Assembly (NCBI RefSeq): GCF_038096175.1
Contig: NZ_CP151099.1
Coordinates: forward strand, 6,240,001 to 6,304,000
DNA: 64,000 bases
DNA from: Nostoc sp. UHCC 0302
GTDB taxonomy: Bacteria > Cyanobacteriota > Cyanobacteriia > Cyanobacteriales > Nostocaceae
Direction of reading: 5' to 3'
In this document: positions 9,182 to 17,705 of the stretch, one piece after another
Layout: each line of letters starts with the position of its first letter
Position numbering within the stretch: position 1 is the first letter of the stretch
Position numbers and translations under genes: made by a program
The notes under the pieces: model-generated
What the model was told of the DNA's origin: nothing
Database searches by the model: none
What the model saw: the letters and a program-made list of their open reading frames with translations, nothing else

Positions 9182-9577
9182 ATGAAACTTCAAGAGCTAA
9201 AAGCTAAAGTCTACGAGTTAGCTGGAGTAAACAATACCAAACAACTCAAGGCGAAAAATGAGGAGATTCAGACGTTAGATATGCGTCTTAAAACTTCTTG
9301 GGAAAAAACCCTTGCTATTCTTCAAACATCGCAGAGCGAGTTGGAGGACTGGTTAAAAAATCCACCTGAAGAATACAAAGATATTTTTTCTGAGATTACA
9401 GAAGTTTCTCAAAAATATGATCACAAATCAGCACAGATGAAACAGCAAGCGCGAGAGGTATTGTCAATAGCGAATAATCTCGAAGAGCTAGCAGAAGAAT
9501 GCCAAGACGAAGTAGATCAAATCAAGCAAGAACTTGAAATAACCAGACGGATTTCAAAACAAGCCAGACTAAACTAG
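9182..9577 (+). CDS. helical/coiled-coil protein paired with the upstream gene
   Basis: From the ATG at 9182 the product is 131 residues (MKLQELKAKVYELAGV…), almost wholly alpha-helical with two coiled-coil segments around a central NPPEEYKDIF turn. A TTG at 9161 would add seven residues; the ATG fits better because MKLQELKAKVYEL is a natural helix start. It lies 33 bases after the coiled-coil gene. Function unknown; a structural or scaffolding partner is a guess from context. Confidence 0.65.
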   Translation: MKLQELKAKVYELAGVNNTKQLKAKNEEIQTLDMRLKTSWEKTLAILQTSQSELEDWLKNPPEEYKDIFSEITEVSQKYDHKSAQMKQQAREVLSIANNLEELAEECQDEVDQIKQELEITRRISKQARLN

Positions 9578-9973
9578 TTTTGGTACCAGAGGATAGTTAA
9601 CTACTCGTGGCATAGGAACAGAAGCTGAAAAAGGGTTAATTACCAATTCTAGAAAATGGGTATAAGCGATGAGGAGGACACGCAAAGATACACTAGACTA
9701 GATGATTAATAGACTAGGTAATTTTGGATAATTAGTATAAGCCACAGAACTTTGAGGCTGAAGTTAAATTTGATTTTATAGTCTTCGCACTGGGTTGGCA
9801 ATAATACTATACCGTCAAATAAAATACTTGGTTAACCTTAAATCTTGCAATATTAATTTACTAAAGGTTATCAAGAATGGATAACGACATTAATCTGCAA
9901 ACTGCGATATCCAATTTTCTTTGTGGATGTGCAACAGTACACTCGACAAATTTATCTGAATATAAGTTGTGAA
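9578..9973. other. intergenic, no gene seen
   Basis: The 396 bases between the coiled-coil gene and the tRNA show no gene or strong hairpin. Confidence 0.3.
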
Positions 9974-10045
9974 AGCCAGCAGCGGGATTTGAACTCGCGA
10001 CCTTCCGATTACAAGTCGGATGCACTACCACTGTGCTATGCTGGC
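9974..10045 (-). tRNA. trnT: tRNA-Thr (anticodon TGT)
   Basis: Read on the minus strand this 72-nt sequence folds as a tRNA: acceptor arms GCCAGCA/TGCTGGC, a D-arm GCAC…GTGC, an anticodon arm TCCGA-CTTGTAA-TCGGA with anticodon TGT, and a T-arm with TTCAAAT loop, then discriminator T. CCA is not encoded. The T-stem GCGAG/CCCGC has one A-C mismatch, slightly unusual but compatible with function. Confidence 0.93.
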
Positions 10046-10371
10046 AAACTCTATTGGTGGCACAGTTTCTAATTGTAGCACAATTAATTTATTTGTCTAC
10101 CTGCGCCGCAAAAAAATACCTCTTTCCCTAATTAGGTTAAAAGAGTCAATAATTTGGCAAAATCACTCAATTTAAGATTTTATCAGATATATGGGGATTA
10201 AAAGTGGAATAGAACTGATAAAGTTCATAAATTAATCTTTGTAGCAAAAGCTAACTTAAAATCTTAGACTGGGCGTAAGAATATCTCATAGGTTTTAAGC
10301 CTATATTTTTTTGACACCTCTAGATAAAAGAACAAAAAAAATACATAATTATTTTTTACTGATTCGGAAGC
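10046..10371. other. argF leader region
   Basis: The 326 AT-rich bases between the divergent tRNA gene and argF contain no gene. I see no ARG-box-like operator I can defend. Confidence 0.3.
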
Positions 10372-11292
10372 ATGGCAGCGTTGATTGGAAGAGATTTATT
10401 AGGTCTAGCGGATCTCACTCCCACGGAACTGCAAGAACTCCTGCAATTGGCAACCCAACTCAAGTCACAACAGCTGAAGTTGCAGTGCAATAAAGTATTG
10501 GGATTGTTGTTCTCTAAAGCGTCAACTCGCACGCGAGTAAGTTTCACTGTGGCGATGTACCAACTAGGGGGACAGGTAATTGACCTTAACCCTAATGTTA
10601 CTCAAGTTAGCCGCGGGGAACCTGTGCAGGATACTGCGCGAGTGTTGGATAAATATTTGGATATTTTGGCAATTCGCACTTTTGCACAGGAGGAATTGGA
10701 AACTTTTGCTCACTACGCCAAAATTCCTGTAATTAATGCGCTGACAGATTTAGAACATCCCTGTCAGGTATTGGCTGATTTATTGACGATTCAAGAAAGC
10801 TTTGGCAAGCTGACTGGGTTAACTTTAACCTATGTGGGTGATGGTAATAATGTCGCTAATTCCCTGATGTTGGGTTGTGCTTTAGCAGGGATGAATGTCA
10901 GAATTGCCACGCCTAGTCAGTATGAGCCAGATCCAAAAATTGTAGAACAAGCAAGAGCGATCGCAGGTGATAAAACTGAAGTTATCCTCACTCATGACCC
11001 AGAAGTAGCAGCCAAAGGAGCTGCTGTGTTGTACACTGATGTATGGGCAAGCATGGGGCAAGAAGCTGAAGCAGACAATCGGTTCCCAATTTTCCAGCCC
11101 TACCAAATTTCCGAGCAGCTATTAAGCCTTGCTGAACCGGAGGCAATTGTTTTACACTGCTTACCAGCCCATCGCGGTGAAGAAATCACTGAGGCAGTTA
11201 TCGAAGGTTCTCAATCACGAGTTTGGGAACAAGCAGAAAATCGCCTGCACGCCCAAAAAGCTTTGCTGGCTAGTATTTTAGGCGCAGAATAA
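10372..11292 (+). CDS. argF: ornithine carbamoyltransferase ArgF
   Basis: ArgF joins ornithine and carbamoyl phosphate to citrulline in arginine synthesis. The 306-residue protein shows the carbamoyl-phosphate motif STRTR at 51-55, DLEHPCQVLADLLT near 126-139, the ornithine-loop region with DVWASMGQE near 223-231, and the catalytic HCLPAHRG at 262-269. Length matches the anabolic enzyme. The gene is monocistronic here, followed by short tandem repeats and then lexA. Confidence 0.95.
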   Translation: MAALIGRDLLGLADLTPTELQELLQLATQLKSQQLKLQCNKVLGLLFSKASTRTRVSFTVAMYQLGGQVIDLNPNVTQVSRGEPVQDTARVLDKYLDILAIRTFAQEELETFAHYAKIPVINALTDLEHPCQVLADLLTIQESFGKLTGLTLTYVGDGNNVANSLMLGCALAGMNVRIATPSQYEPDPKIVEQARAIAGDKTEVILTHDPEVAAKGAAVLYTDVWASMGQEAEADNRFPIFQPYQISEQLLSLAEPEAIVLHCLPAHRGEEITEAVIEGSQSRVWEQAENRLHAQKALLASILGAE

Positions 11293-11300
11293 GGGTATTG

Positions 11301-11442
11301 GAGACTGGGGACTGGGGATTGGGGATTGGGGACTAGGGACTGGGTAAGACTTTTCTTATTACTTAATCTTAAATATTTAATCTCTGATACCAAATCTCTA
11401 ATACCCAGTCTTAATCCCTAATACCCAATACCCAGTCCCTAA
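11301..11442. repeat. ggggattggggactgggg-type short repeats
   Basis: Both orientations of a G-rich near-heptamer family occur here: gggactggggattgggg units around 11305-11345 and C-rich complements (cccagtc…ccctaatacccaatacccagtccc) around 11398-11442. The same family recurs at 12199-12272, 40100-40155, 44353-44385 and 54172-54295. These look like the short tandemly repeated sequences of heterocystous cyanobacteria. The two inverted patches could pair into a long hairpin after argF. Confidence 0.7.
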
Positions 11443-11545
11443 TACTCAACCCTTTATTTGTCAAAGATCAAAAGTAAAACAAGAGAATAATTTTTATTTT
11501 TCCTTTTATATTTTTATTTTTATCTTGTTAAGGGGAGTTTTTTGT

Positions 11546-11559
11546 AGTACTAATGTTCT
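11546..11559 (+). promoter_or_regulatory. lexA: LexA box upstream of lexA
   Basis: AGTACTAATGTTCT matches the published cyanobacterial LexA box RGTACNNNDGTWCB at every position. It lies 33 bases before the lexA ATG and next to a tctatag stretch that could be the -10, the right place for autorepression. Site and match are seen directly; binding is inferred. Confidence 0.8.
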
Positions 11560-11591
11560 ATAGACATTTATAATTACTTCCCAGAAAATTT

Positions 11592-12197
11592 ATGGAACGT
11601 TTAACAGAAGCTCAACAAGAACTTTACGAATGGTTGGCAGAATATATCCGAATTCACCAGCATTCGCCTTCAATTCGGCAAATGATGCAGGCGATGAATC
11701 TCAAGTCACCAGCACCAATTCAAAGCCGCTTGGAACATTTACGCGTTAAAGGATACATAGAATGGAATGAAGGTAAGGCGCGAACAATTCGGATTTTACA
11801 TCCTGTTAAGCAAGGTGTACCGATTTTAGGAACAATTGCTGCTGGTGGTTTAATAGAACCCTTTACTGATGCTGTAGAGCATCTAGACTTTTCTAATTTA
11901 TCATTACCTGCTAAAACCTACGCTTTGCGCGTAGCTGGCGATAGCATGATTGAGGATTTAATTGCTGATGGGGATTTAGTATTCCTGCTTCCAGTAGCAG
12001 AACCAGATCATCTCAAAAATGGTACTATTGTCGCCGCCAGAGTGGATGGCTACGGTACTACATTAAAGCGTTTTTATCGCAGTGGCGATCGCGTCACCCT
12101 CAAACCAGCAAATCGTAAATACAATCCCATTGAAGTCTCTGCAATGCAAGTACAGGTGCAAGGTTCTCTGATTGGCGTTTGGCGAGGTTACAACTAA
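11592..12197 (+). CDS. lexA: LexA repressor
   Basis: The 201-residue protein has the LexA layout: a winged HTH at about 26-58 (SIRQMMQAMNLKSPAPIQSRL), a self-cleavage Ala84-Gly85 in TIAAGGLIEP, the nucleophile Ser118 in AGDSMIEDL, and the general base Lys159 in TTLKRF. All residues needed for RecA-stimulated autocleavage are present, unlike some cyanobacterial LexA proteins that have lost them. A perfect LexA box precedes it. It sits just upstream of the phosphorothioation island on the same strand, though a repeat-filled gap of about 115 bases argues for separate transcription. Confidence 0.95.
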   Translation: MERLTEAQQELYEWLAEYIRIHQHSPSIRQMMQAMNLKSPAPIQSRLEHLRVKGYIEWNEGKARTIRILHPVKQGVPILGTIAAGGLIEPFTDAVEHLDFSNLSLPAKTYALRVAGDSMIEDLIADGDLVFLLPVAEPDHLKNGTIVAARVDGYGTTLKRFYRSGDRVTLKPANRKYNPIEVSAMQVQVQGSLIGVWRGYN

Positions 12198-12198
12198 T

Positions 12199-12272
12199 AA
12201 ATAGGGAATGGGGAATGGGGAATAGGGAATAGAAAAAATATTACCAATGCCCAATACCCAATGCCCAATGTC
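12199..12272. repeat. ggggaat/cccaat short repeats
   Basis: The gap between lexA and the helicase gene is mostly a ggggaatggggaatagggaat run followed by its C-rich counterpart (caatgcccaatacccaatgcccaatg). The two halves are roughly inverted, so the transcript could form a hairpin that separates the two genes. Same family as the patch after argF. Confidence 0.65.
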
Positions 12273-12313
12273 CAATTATTAGGGTTCATCACCACCTTTG
12301 TGTTTGACTTTTT

Positions 12314-13789
12314 ATGTACCTAACGTCAAATCCAGTGCAGCAACTGCCCACTTTCCGATTAAAGTCACCATTTGTCAGGGAAAGTAAGGGCAGTTATTAT
12401 TCGCAACCATTACCAGGATGCCCAAGAATGCCTCCATCTCTGCAATTACGGCAGTATCAGCGGCAAGCGATTGCTAGCTGGTTTGCTAATAATGGCAGAG
12501 GAACGCTGAAAATGGCTACTGGTAGTGGTAAAACAATCACGGCATTAGCGATCGCTAGTGAATTATATCAGCAGATTAATTTACAAGTCTTGTTGGTGGT
12601 GTGTCCTTATCGTCATCTCGTCACCCAATGGGCGCGAGAATGTGAAAAATTTAATTTACAACCTATTTTAGCTTTTGAGAATTTACGCACTTGGCAAAGT
12701 CAACTTTCTACGCAAATTTATAATCTGCGTTCTGGTTCTCAAAGATTTGTCACTATCATCACCACCAACTCTACTTTAATTGGCGAAGGGTTTCAGTCTC
12801 AACTCAAATATTTTCCCGCTAAGACTTTAATTATTGGCGATGAAGCGCATAATTTAGGCGCACCGAAGTTAGAAGAAAGTTTGCCGCGCTGTGTTGGTTT
12901 GAGACTGGCTTTATCTGCCACACCGGAGAGGTATTTTGATGACTATGGTACACAATCTTTATTTGATTATTTTGGCCCAGTTCTCAAACCAGAATTCACT
13001 TTGAGGGATGCTATTTCTCAAGGTGCTTTAGTACATTATTTGTATTACCCAATTTTGGTAGAATTAACGGAAGCTGAAAGTATTGCTTATTTAAAGCTAA
13101 CTAAAAGAATTGGGCGATCGCTACTATATAGAGAGCGAGAAAATGGCGAAGCGGGATTTGAAGACAATGAAGATTTAAAGCCATTGTTGATGCAAAGAGC
13201 AAGATTAATTGGTGCAGCAGAAAATAAATTAACTGCCTTGCATAAGTTAATGGCAACTCGCCGCGAAACTACTCACACTCTTTTTTATTGCAGCGACGGT
13301 TCACAAGAGGCGGGACAACGTTCATCTCTACGCCAAGTTAAAGCTGTTGCTAAAATTCTGGGGGTGGATTTAGGATACAAGGTAAGCACTTATACAGCCC
13401 AGACAACTTTACAAGAAAGGGAAATTTTACGGCATCAATTTGAAAGTGGTGAATTGCAAGGTTTAGTAGCAATTCGCTGTTTAGATGAAGGTGTCGATAT
13501 TCCGGCAATTCAAACTGCGGTGATTTTATCAAGTTCTGGTAATCCCCGTCAGTTTATCCAGCGACGGGGGCGAGTTTTACGTCCTCATCCGGCTAAAGAA
13601 CGCGCGACAATATTTGACATGATTGTTTTACCCCCAGATTTGGATAGAGAAACTATAGAAGTCGAGCGTAATCTATTGAAAAAGGAATTGCGTCGCTTTG
13701 TAGAGTTTGCTGATTTGGCTGATAACGCTGGGGAAGCAAGAATGAAGTTACTTGATTTACAAAAGCGATATGGTTTATTAGATATTTGA
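12314..13789 (+). CDS. Dnd-associated DEAH-box helicase (PT system restriction enzyme type)
   Basis: The 491-residue protein is a superfamily-2 helicase/translocase: Walker A MATGSGKT (68-74), Walker B DEAH at 176-179 in IIGDEAHN, motif III LSATPER near 199-205, and motif VI QFIQRRGRVLRP at 413-424. This layout fits the helicase annotated as a DNA phosphorothioation system restriction enzyme in cyanobacteria (TIGR04095-type, from memory). No nuclease domain is apparent, so cutting, if any, would need partners. The natural core begins near MPPSLQLRQYQ (residue 39); the preceding 38 residues may be a start overcall. It is followed by a strong stem-loop at 13866-13910 before the small-protein/ATPase genes. 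Confidence 0.75.
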   Translation: MYLTSNPVQQLPTFRLKSPFVRESKGSYYSQPLPGCPRMPPSLQLRQYQRQAIASWFANNGRGTLKMATGSGKTITALAIASELYQQINLQVLLVVCPYRHLVTQWARECEKFNLQPILAFENLRTWQSQLSTQIYNLRSGSQRFVTIITTNSTLIGEGFQSQLKYFPAKTLIIGDEAHNLGAPKLEESLPRCVGLRLALSATPERYFDDYGTQSLFDYFGPVLKPEFTLRDAISQGALVHYLYYPILVELTEAESIAYLKLTKRIGRSLLYRERENGEAGFEDNEDLKPLLMQRARLIGAAENKLTALHKLMATRRETTHTLFYCSDGSQEAGQRSSLRQVKAVAKILGVDLGYKVSTYTAQTTLQEREILRHQFESGELQGLVAIRCLDEGVDIPAIQTAVILSSSGNPRQFIQRRGRVLRPHPAKERATIFDMIVLPPDLDRETIEVERNLLKKELRRFVEFADLADNAGEARMKLLDLQKRYGLLDI

Positions 13790-13865
13790 TGAGCAATTGT
13801 AAAATTTTTATAGTTTATAAAAAAGAAGCATTAAGTATGAAATAATGAAATTAGTAAATTGATTG

Positions 13866-13910
13866 TAATGGGATGTAAGTCGTTTTAAAAATTCTACTTA
13901 CATCCCATTA
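13866..13910 (+). terminator. 15-bp perfect stem-loop between helicase and ATPase genes
   Basis: taatgggatgtaagt and acttacatcccatta are exact reverse complements around a 15-base loop, 76 bases after the helicase stop. It probably ends or attenuates the helicase transcript, making the small-protein/ATPase pair a separate or partly separate unit. No strong U-tract follows. Confidence 0.55.
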
Positions 13911-14081
13911 TAATTTAAAATCTCAGGATGAATAATAACAGAAAATAATTAAATAATAAAGTCTTTTTTCAAAGAAAGTTAGTATTTTAAAGATAACGCA
14001 AACAGCGGCTTTACGGAGCCTATTTCACTAGGAGAGAAAGTTAAAATATAGAAATAGAAAAAGTATATTTGAAAACCCAAG

Positions 14082-14255
14082 ATGTCACAAGAGGCGAATA
14101 TCGACGATGTACAAGAGCCAATAACCAGCGCTCCGTCGGAAGTACGGCACATTATTGAGCGGGTATGGAAGCTGGAAAAAGGTAGGCTAGATAAGAAGAT
14201 TAACAGCCACATAAATGATCATATTTTGGACATTATTAAGGAGGAGGTGCGATGA
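14082..14255 (+). CDS. 57-aa protein coupled to the DndD-like ATPase
   Basis: An ATG at 14082 opens a 57-codon frame (MSQEANIDDVQEPI… ending …HILDIIKEEVR) whose stop overlaps the ATPase start as ATGA at 14252-14255, the classic arrangement for translational coupling. An in-frame stop lies four codons upstream of the ATG, fixing the start. The first 20 residues are acidic and probably disordered; residues 20-57 form an amphipathic helix pair (VRHIIERVWKLEKGRL). It has no recognised domain. The overlap and the strong AAGGAGG inside its 3' end suggest a stoichiometric partner or regulator of the ATPase. Confidence 0.7.
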   Translation: MSQEANIDDVQEPITSAPSEVRHIIERVWKLEKGRLDKKINSHINDHILDIIKEEVR

Positions 14256-16324
14256 AGCTGACTTCAATCAAGCTATGCAACTTTCGCTCCTTTTATGGTA
14301 CGACACCAGAGATAATCATCGCTGGAGAAGATGTTCACAATACAACGATTATTCATGGTAATAATGGCTCTGGCAAAACGAGTTTACTAAATGCCTTTAC
14401 GTGGGTATTGTATGATAAATTTAGTGCAGCGTTTGCATCGATAGAACAGTTAGTAAATAAGCGTGCGATCGCAGAAGCTCAAAAAGGTCAAGCTGTAGAA
14501 TGTTGGGTGGAAATTGGCTGGGAACATGAATGTAAACGCTATCGAGTTAAACGCGCCTGTCGGGGTTATAAAAGCGAAAGTGATTTTGATGCTGGCAAAA
14601 CTCAATTAACCATGTGGGTTGGTGCGGATGATGGTAAATGGAATATACCAACTCAGCAACCAGACGATATAATTAATCAAATTTTACCCGCTACTTTACA
14701 TCAATATTTTTTCTTTGACGGTGAACGAATTGAAGAAATAGTTCGTTCTGATAAAAAAGCTGAAATTGCTGAAGCTACAAAGATTTTCTTGGGTGTAGAG
14801 GTAATTAACCGTTCCATCAGACATTTGGGAGATGCTAAAAAAACTTTAGAAAATGAGTTAAAAGCGATTGGTGATTCCCAAACTAAACAACTGTTACGGC
14901 AGCAAGAGAAGATAGAACGCGAACGTGAACATATTACCAAACGGCAAACAGAAATTAAAGAAGAATTAGAATATCAACAAACTTTTAAAAAAGAGACAAG
15001 TAACCGTTTACGAGAATTGAGCGCTGCTAAGGAATTGCAAGAAAGATGGCAGGATTTAGAGTCACAGAAGACGGCGAATCAAGAAGAATATAAAAAAACC
15101 AAAGAAGCACTGAAAAAAGTTATCTCTGCACGGGGTTATACTGTTTTACTATCAGAAACTACAGCACAGTTTCGAGAAATTATCAATGATTTGAAGCAGC
15201 GAGGCGAGTTAACATCAGGAATTTCGCGCGAATTTGTGAATGATTTACTGAATTCTCAACGCTGTATTTGTGGCGCAGAATTACATGAGGGTAATCATTC
15301 TCATACTCATGTGAGTACCTGGTTAAATAGAGCAGGTTCCTCGGCAGTGGAAGAAACTGCAATTCGGATGAGCGCTCAAGTTGATGAAATTGATAAGCAA
15401 GCAATAGGTTTTTGGGAAGAGGTTGATAGAGAACAAAGTAGAATTAATCAGTTAAGGCAAACGATATCTCAGATTGAAGGCGATTTAGATAATATTCAAG
15501 AACGGTTGCGAAAAGATGCTAATGAAGAAATTAGCAATTTACAAAAACGCTTAGATGAAATTGAAAGTAAAATTGATGAATTAAATCGAGAACAGGGTGC
15601 AAATCAGCAGCAAATTGCTCAACTGACAACTGAAATTGAAGGTTTAAACAAGCAAATCGCCAAACAAAAGCTGAATGAAGACAAGCAAACTCTAGCACAG
15701 CGACGAATTAACGCCACTCAAGATGCAATTGAACGGTTAACGGAAGTTAGAAATCGTCAAGAACAACAATTTCGCCTGCAACTAGAAAAGCGAGTACAAG
15801 AGATATTCACAGAGATTTCTGTAACTCCATACATTCCTAAAATTAGCGATAAATATGAACTGACATTAGTAGAAAATACTACAGGTATAGAAGCACCAGT
15901 TGCAGCATCTACTGGGGAAAATCAAATTCTCAGTTTATCCTTTATAGCCAGCATCATTGACAAAGTGCGAGAATGGAGTGAGAAGCGGAAAATGATGATG
16001 ATTCCCGATAGTAGCACTTTCCCAATTGTCATGGATTCACCCTTCGGTAGTTTGGATGAGAATTCGCGGCGACACATTGCGAAGACAATTCCCCAATTAG
16101 CGAATCAGTTGATAGTTTTAGTTACTAAGACTCAGTGGCGCGGTGAAGTTGAAACGGAAATGACAGACAGAATTGGTAGAGAATATGTGCTTACGTATTA
16201 TTCTTCTAAACCTGATTGCGAACAAGATTATATTGAGTTGGGTGAAGAAAGATATCCTTTGGTGAAACAAAGTCCGAACGAGTTTGAGTATACGGAAATT
16301 ATCGCAGTTGAACGGAATGGGTAA
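14252..16324 (+). CDS. DndD-like SMC/Rad50-type ATPase (second copy in the locus)
   Basis: The 690-residue protein is an SMC/Rad50-like ATPase: Walker A GNNGSGKT at 36-43, a long coiled coil (about 190-510) broken by a hook-like CICG at 338-341, the ABC signature STGENQILSLSF near 551-562, and Walker B IVMDSPFGSLDE near 592-603. It resembles DndD and related phage-defence ATPases but is distinct from the canonical dndD at 23352. An AAGGAGG lies just before the ATG, which overlaps the 57-aa gene. Probable role: DNA-structure-dependent ATPase of the interference module, working with the helicase. Confidence 0.75.
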   Translation: MKLTSIKLCNFRSFYGTTPEIIIAGEDVHNTTIIHGNNGSGKTSLLNAFTWVLYDKFSAAFASIEQLVNKRAIAEAQKGQAVECWVEIGWEHECKRYRVKRACRGYKSESDFDAGKTQLTMWVGADDGKWNIPTQQPDDIINQILPATLHQYFFFDGERIEEIVRSDKKAEIAEATKIFLGVEVINRSIRHLGDAKKTLENELKAIGDSQTKQLLRQQEKIEREREHITKRQTEIKEELEYQQTFKKETSNRLRELSAAKELQERWQDLESQKTANQEEYKKTKEALKKVISARGYTVLLSETTAQFREIINDLKQRGELTSGISREFVNDLLNSQRCICGAELHEGNHSHTHVSTWLNRAGSSAVEETAIRMSAQVDEIDKQAIGFWEEVDREQSRINQLRQTISQIEGDLDNIQERLRKDANEEISNLQKRLDEIESKIDELNREQGANQQQIAQLTTEIEGLNKQIAKQKLNEDKQTLAQRRINATQDAIERLTEVRNRQEQQFRLQLEKRVQEIFTEISVTPYIPKISDKYELTLVENTTGIEAPVAASTGENQILSLSFIASIIDKVREWSEKRKMMMIPDSSTFPIVMDSPFGSLDENSRRHIAKTIPQLANQLIVLVTKTQWRGEVETEMTDRIGREYVLTYYSSKPDCEQDYIELGEERYPLVKQSPNEFEYTEIIAVERNG

Positions 16325-16360
16325 TTACTCACGGAAAGACGCAGAGGCGCAAAGGTTTTT
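16325..16360. repeat. acgcagaggcgcaaagg repeat
   Basis: A gacgcagaggcgcaaagg string follows the ATPase gene; a similar one (aaccgccaaggcgcagagaacgcaaag) lies at 16981-17009 after the first Uma2 gene. This repeat family flanks accessory genes in Nostoc-like genomes and may have mediated insertion of the Uma2 cassette. Confidence 0.5.
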
Positions 16361-16397
16361 TCTTGGTTACATTTGAGAAAAAAGGAGGAATAAAGTT

Positions 16398-16967
16398 ATG
16401 GTTGCGAGTTCAGACAGAAATTATATGTCTCCCCAAGAATATCTGGAATGGGAAGAACGCCAAGAAATTAAATATGAATATATTGATGGTGAAGTTTTCG
16501 CCATGACTGGGGGTACTCTTCCCCATACAACTATTGCTTTAAACTTAGCTTCAGCGTTAAAAATTCATCTAAGAGGGAGTGAGTGTCTTCCCTTTATGGC
16601 GGATGCGAAAGTAGGTGTATCTGAGAAGGGGCCTTTTCATTATCCCGATGTTGTGGTGAGTTGCGATGAACGGGACAAACAAGCTATTGAATTTCTCCAA
16701 TATCCTTGTTTAATTGTTGAAGTTCTTTCCCCTAGCACAGAAGCTTACGACCGAGGTAAAAAATTTACGCGGTATCGTCGCATTCAGACTTTGCAAGAAT
16801 ACGTCCTCATCGATGCTGAAAAAATTGGTTTAGATTGCTTCCGGTTAAATGATAGAGGACTCTGGGAGTTACACCCTTATGAAGCAGGGGATGAAGTTCA
16901 TTTAACTAGTGTTGATTTTAAATTTCCTATTTCTTTGGTTTATGAGGATGTTCAGTTTGCAATATAA
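16398..16967 (+). CDS. Uma2 family (DUF820) restriction-endonuclease-fold protein
   Basis: The 189-residue protein carries Uma2/DUF820 hallmarks: YLEWEERQEIKYEYIDGEV, GSECLPFMADAKVGV, PDVVVSC with the PD active-site element near 80, and LIVEVLSPSTEAYDRGKK with the E..K-like half near 111-128. The fold is PD-(D/E)XK. Cyanobacteria hold dozens of these genes and their role is unproven. AGGAGG sits nine bases before the ATG. It lies between the SMC ATPase and Dnd-associated protein 4 genes, so it is either a cargo gene or a late addition. Confidence 0.85.
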   Translation: MVASSDRNYMSPQEYLEWEERQEIKYEYIDGEVFAMTGGTLPHTTIALNLASALKIHLRGSECLPFMADAKVGVSEKGPFHYPDVVVSCDERDKQAIEFLQYPCLIVEVLSPSTEAYDRGKKFTRYRRIQTLQEYVLIDAEKIGLDCFRLNDRGLWELHPYEAGDEVHLTSVDFKFPISLVYEDVQFAI

Positions 16968-17060
16968 ATTTTGGAGAAACGAACCGCCAAGGCGCAGAGA
17001 ACGCAAAGAAAATAGAGGGCGTAAAATTGAGATTATCCCTCACGAATTAGAAGTTATTTT

Positions 17061-17612
17061 ATGAGTATTAAAACTGAAGCAACTATTGAAGATTTGTACC
17101 ACTTACCTGACAATTGTAAAGCAGAGATTGTCAATGGAAAATTGGTGCTGATGTCTCCAACTGGATTTTTACCAGGACGTGCAGGTGGTGAAATTTATGC
17201 AAGTCTACGGGATTATGAACGTCTGACAAAAAGTGGTTACGCTTTGCCTGATAATGTCGGTTTTATTGTCAATCTCCCTAATCGCCGTTCTTTAAGTCCT
17301 GATGCTGCGTTTTATACTGGCAAACCTACAGGTGGGAAGTTTCTTAATGGTGCGCCTATATTTGCTGCTGAGGTGAGAAGCGAAAATGATTACGGTGATA
17401 AGGCTGAGAAAGATATGGCTAGTAAACGCCGTGATTATTTTGCAGCTGGTACTTTGGTAGTTTGGGATGTAGATGTACTCAAAGAGGAAGTTATTAGAGT
17501 ATATCGTGCTAGTAATCCTGAAGAACCGCAAGTGTATCGTCGTGGTGAGGTAGCCGAAGCTGAACCCGCAGTGCCAGGATGGATTATGTTAGTGGATAAT
17601 TTGTTTGTTTAG
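17061..17612 (+). CDS. second Uma2 family (DUF820) protein
   Basis: This 183-residue relative of the preceding gene shows YHLPDNCKAEIVNGKLVLMSP, LPDNVGFIVNL, SPDAAFY (the PD element near 76), and IFAAEVRSENDYG with a Glu near 95. It is clearly diverged from its neighbour, so the pair is not a recent tandem duplication. Function unproven. An acgcagag-type repeat lies between the two genes. Confidence 0.85.
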   Translation: MSIKTEATIEDLYHLPDNCKAEIVNGKLVLMSPTGFLPGRAGGEIYASLRDYERLTKSGYALPDNVGFIVNLPNRRSLSPDAAFYTGKPTGGKFLNGAPIFAAEVRSENDYGDKAEKDMASKRRDYFAAGTLVVWDVDVLKEEVIRVYRASNPEEPQVYRRGEVAEAEPAVPGWIMLVDNLFV

Positions 17613-17705
17613 CGATCGCTCACATACTAGTATAAAATAATGCGTTAATAATTACTATCATTTTTGACTTTCGGTTAAAATAGCAACACAGTATATATTA
17701 AAACA

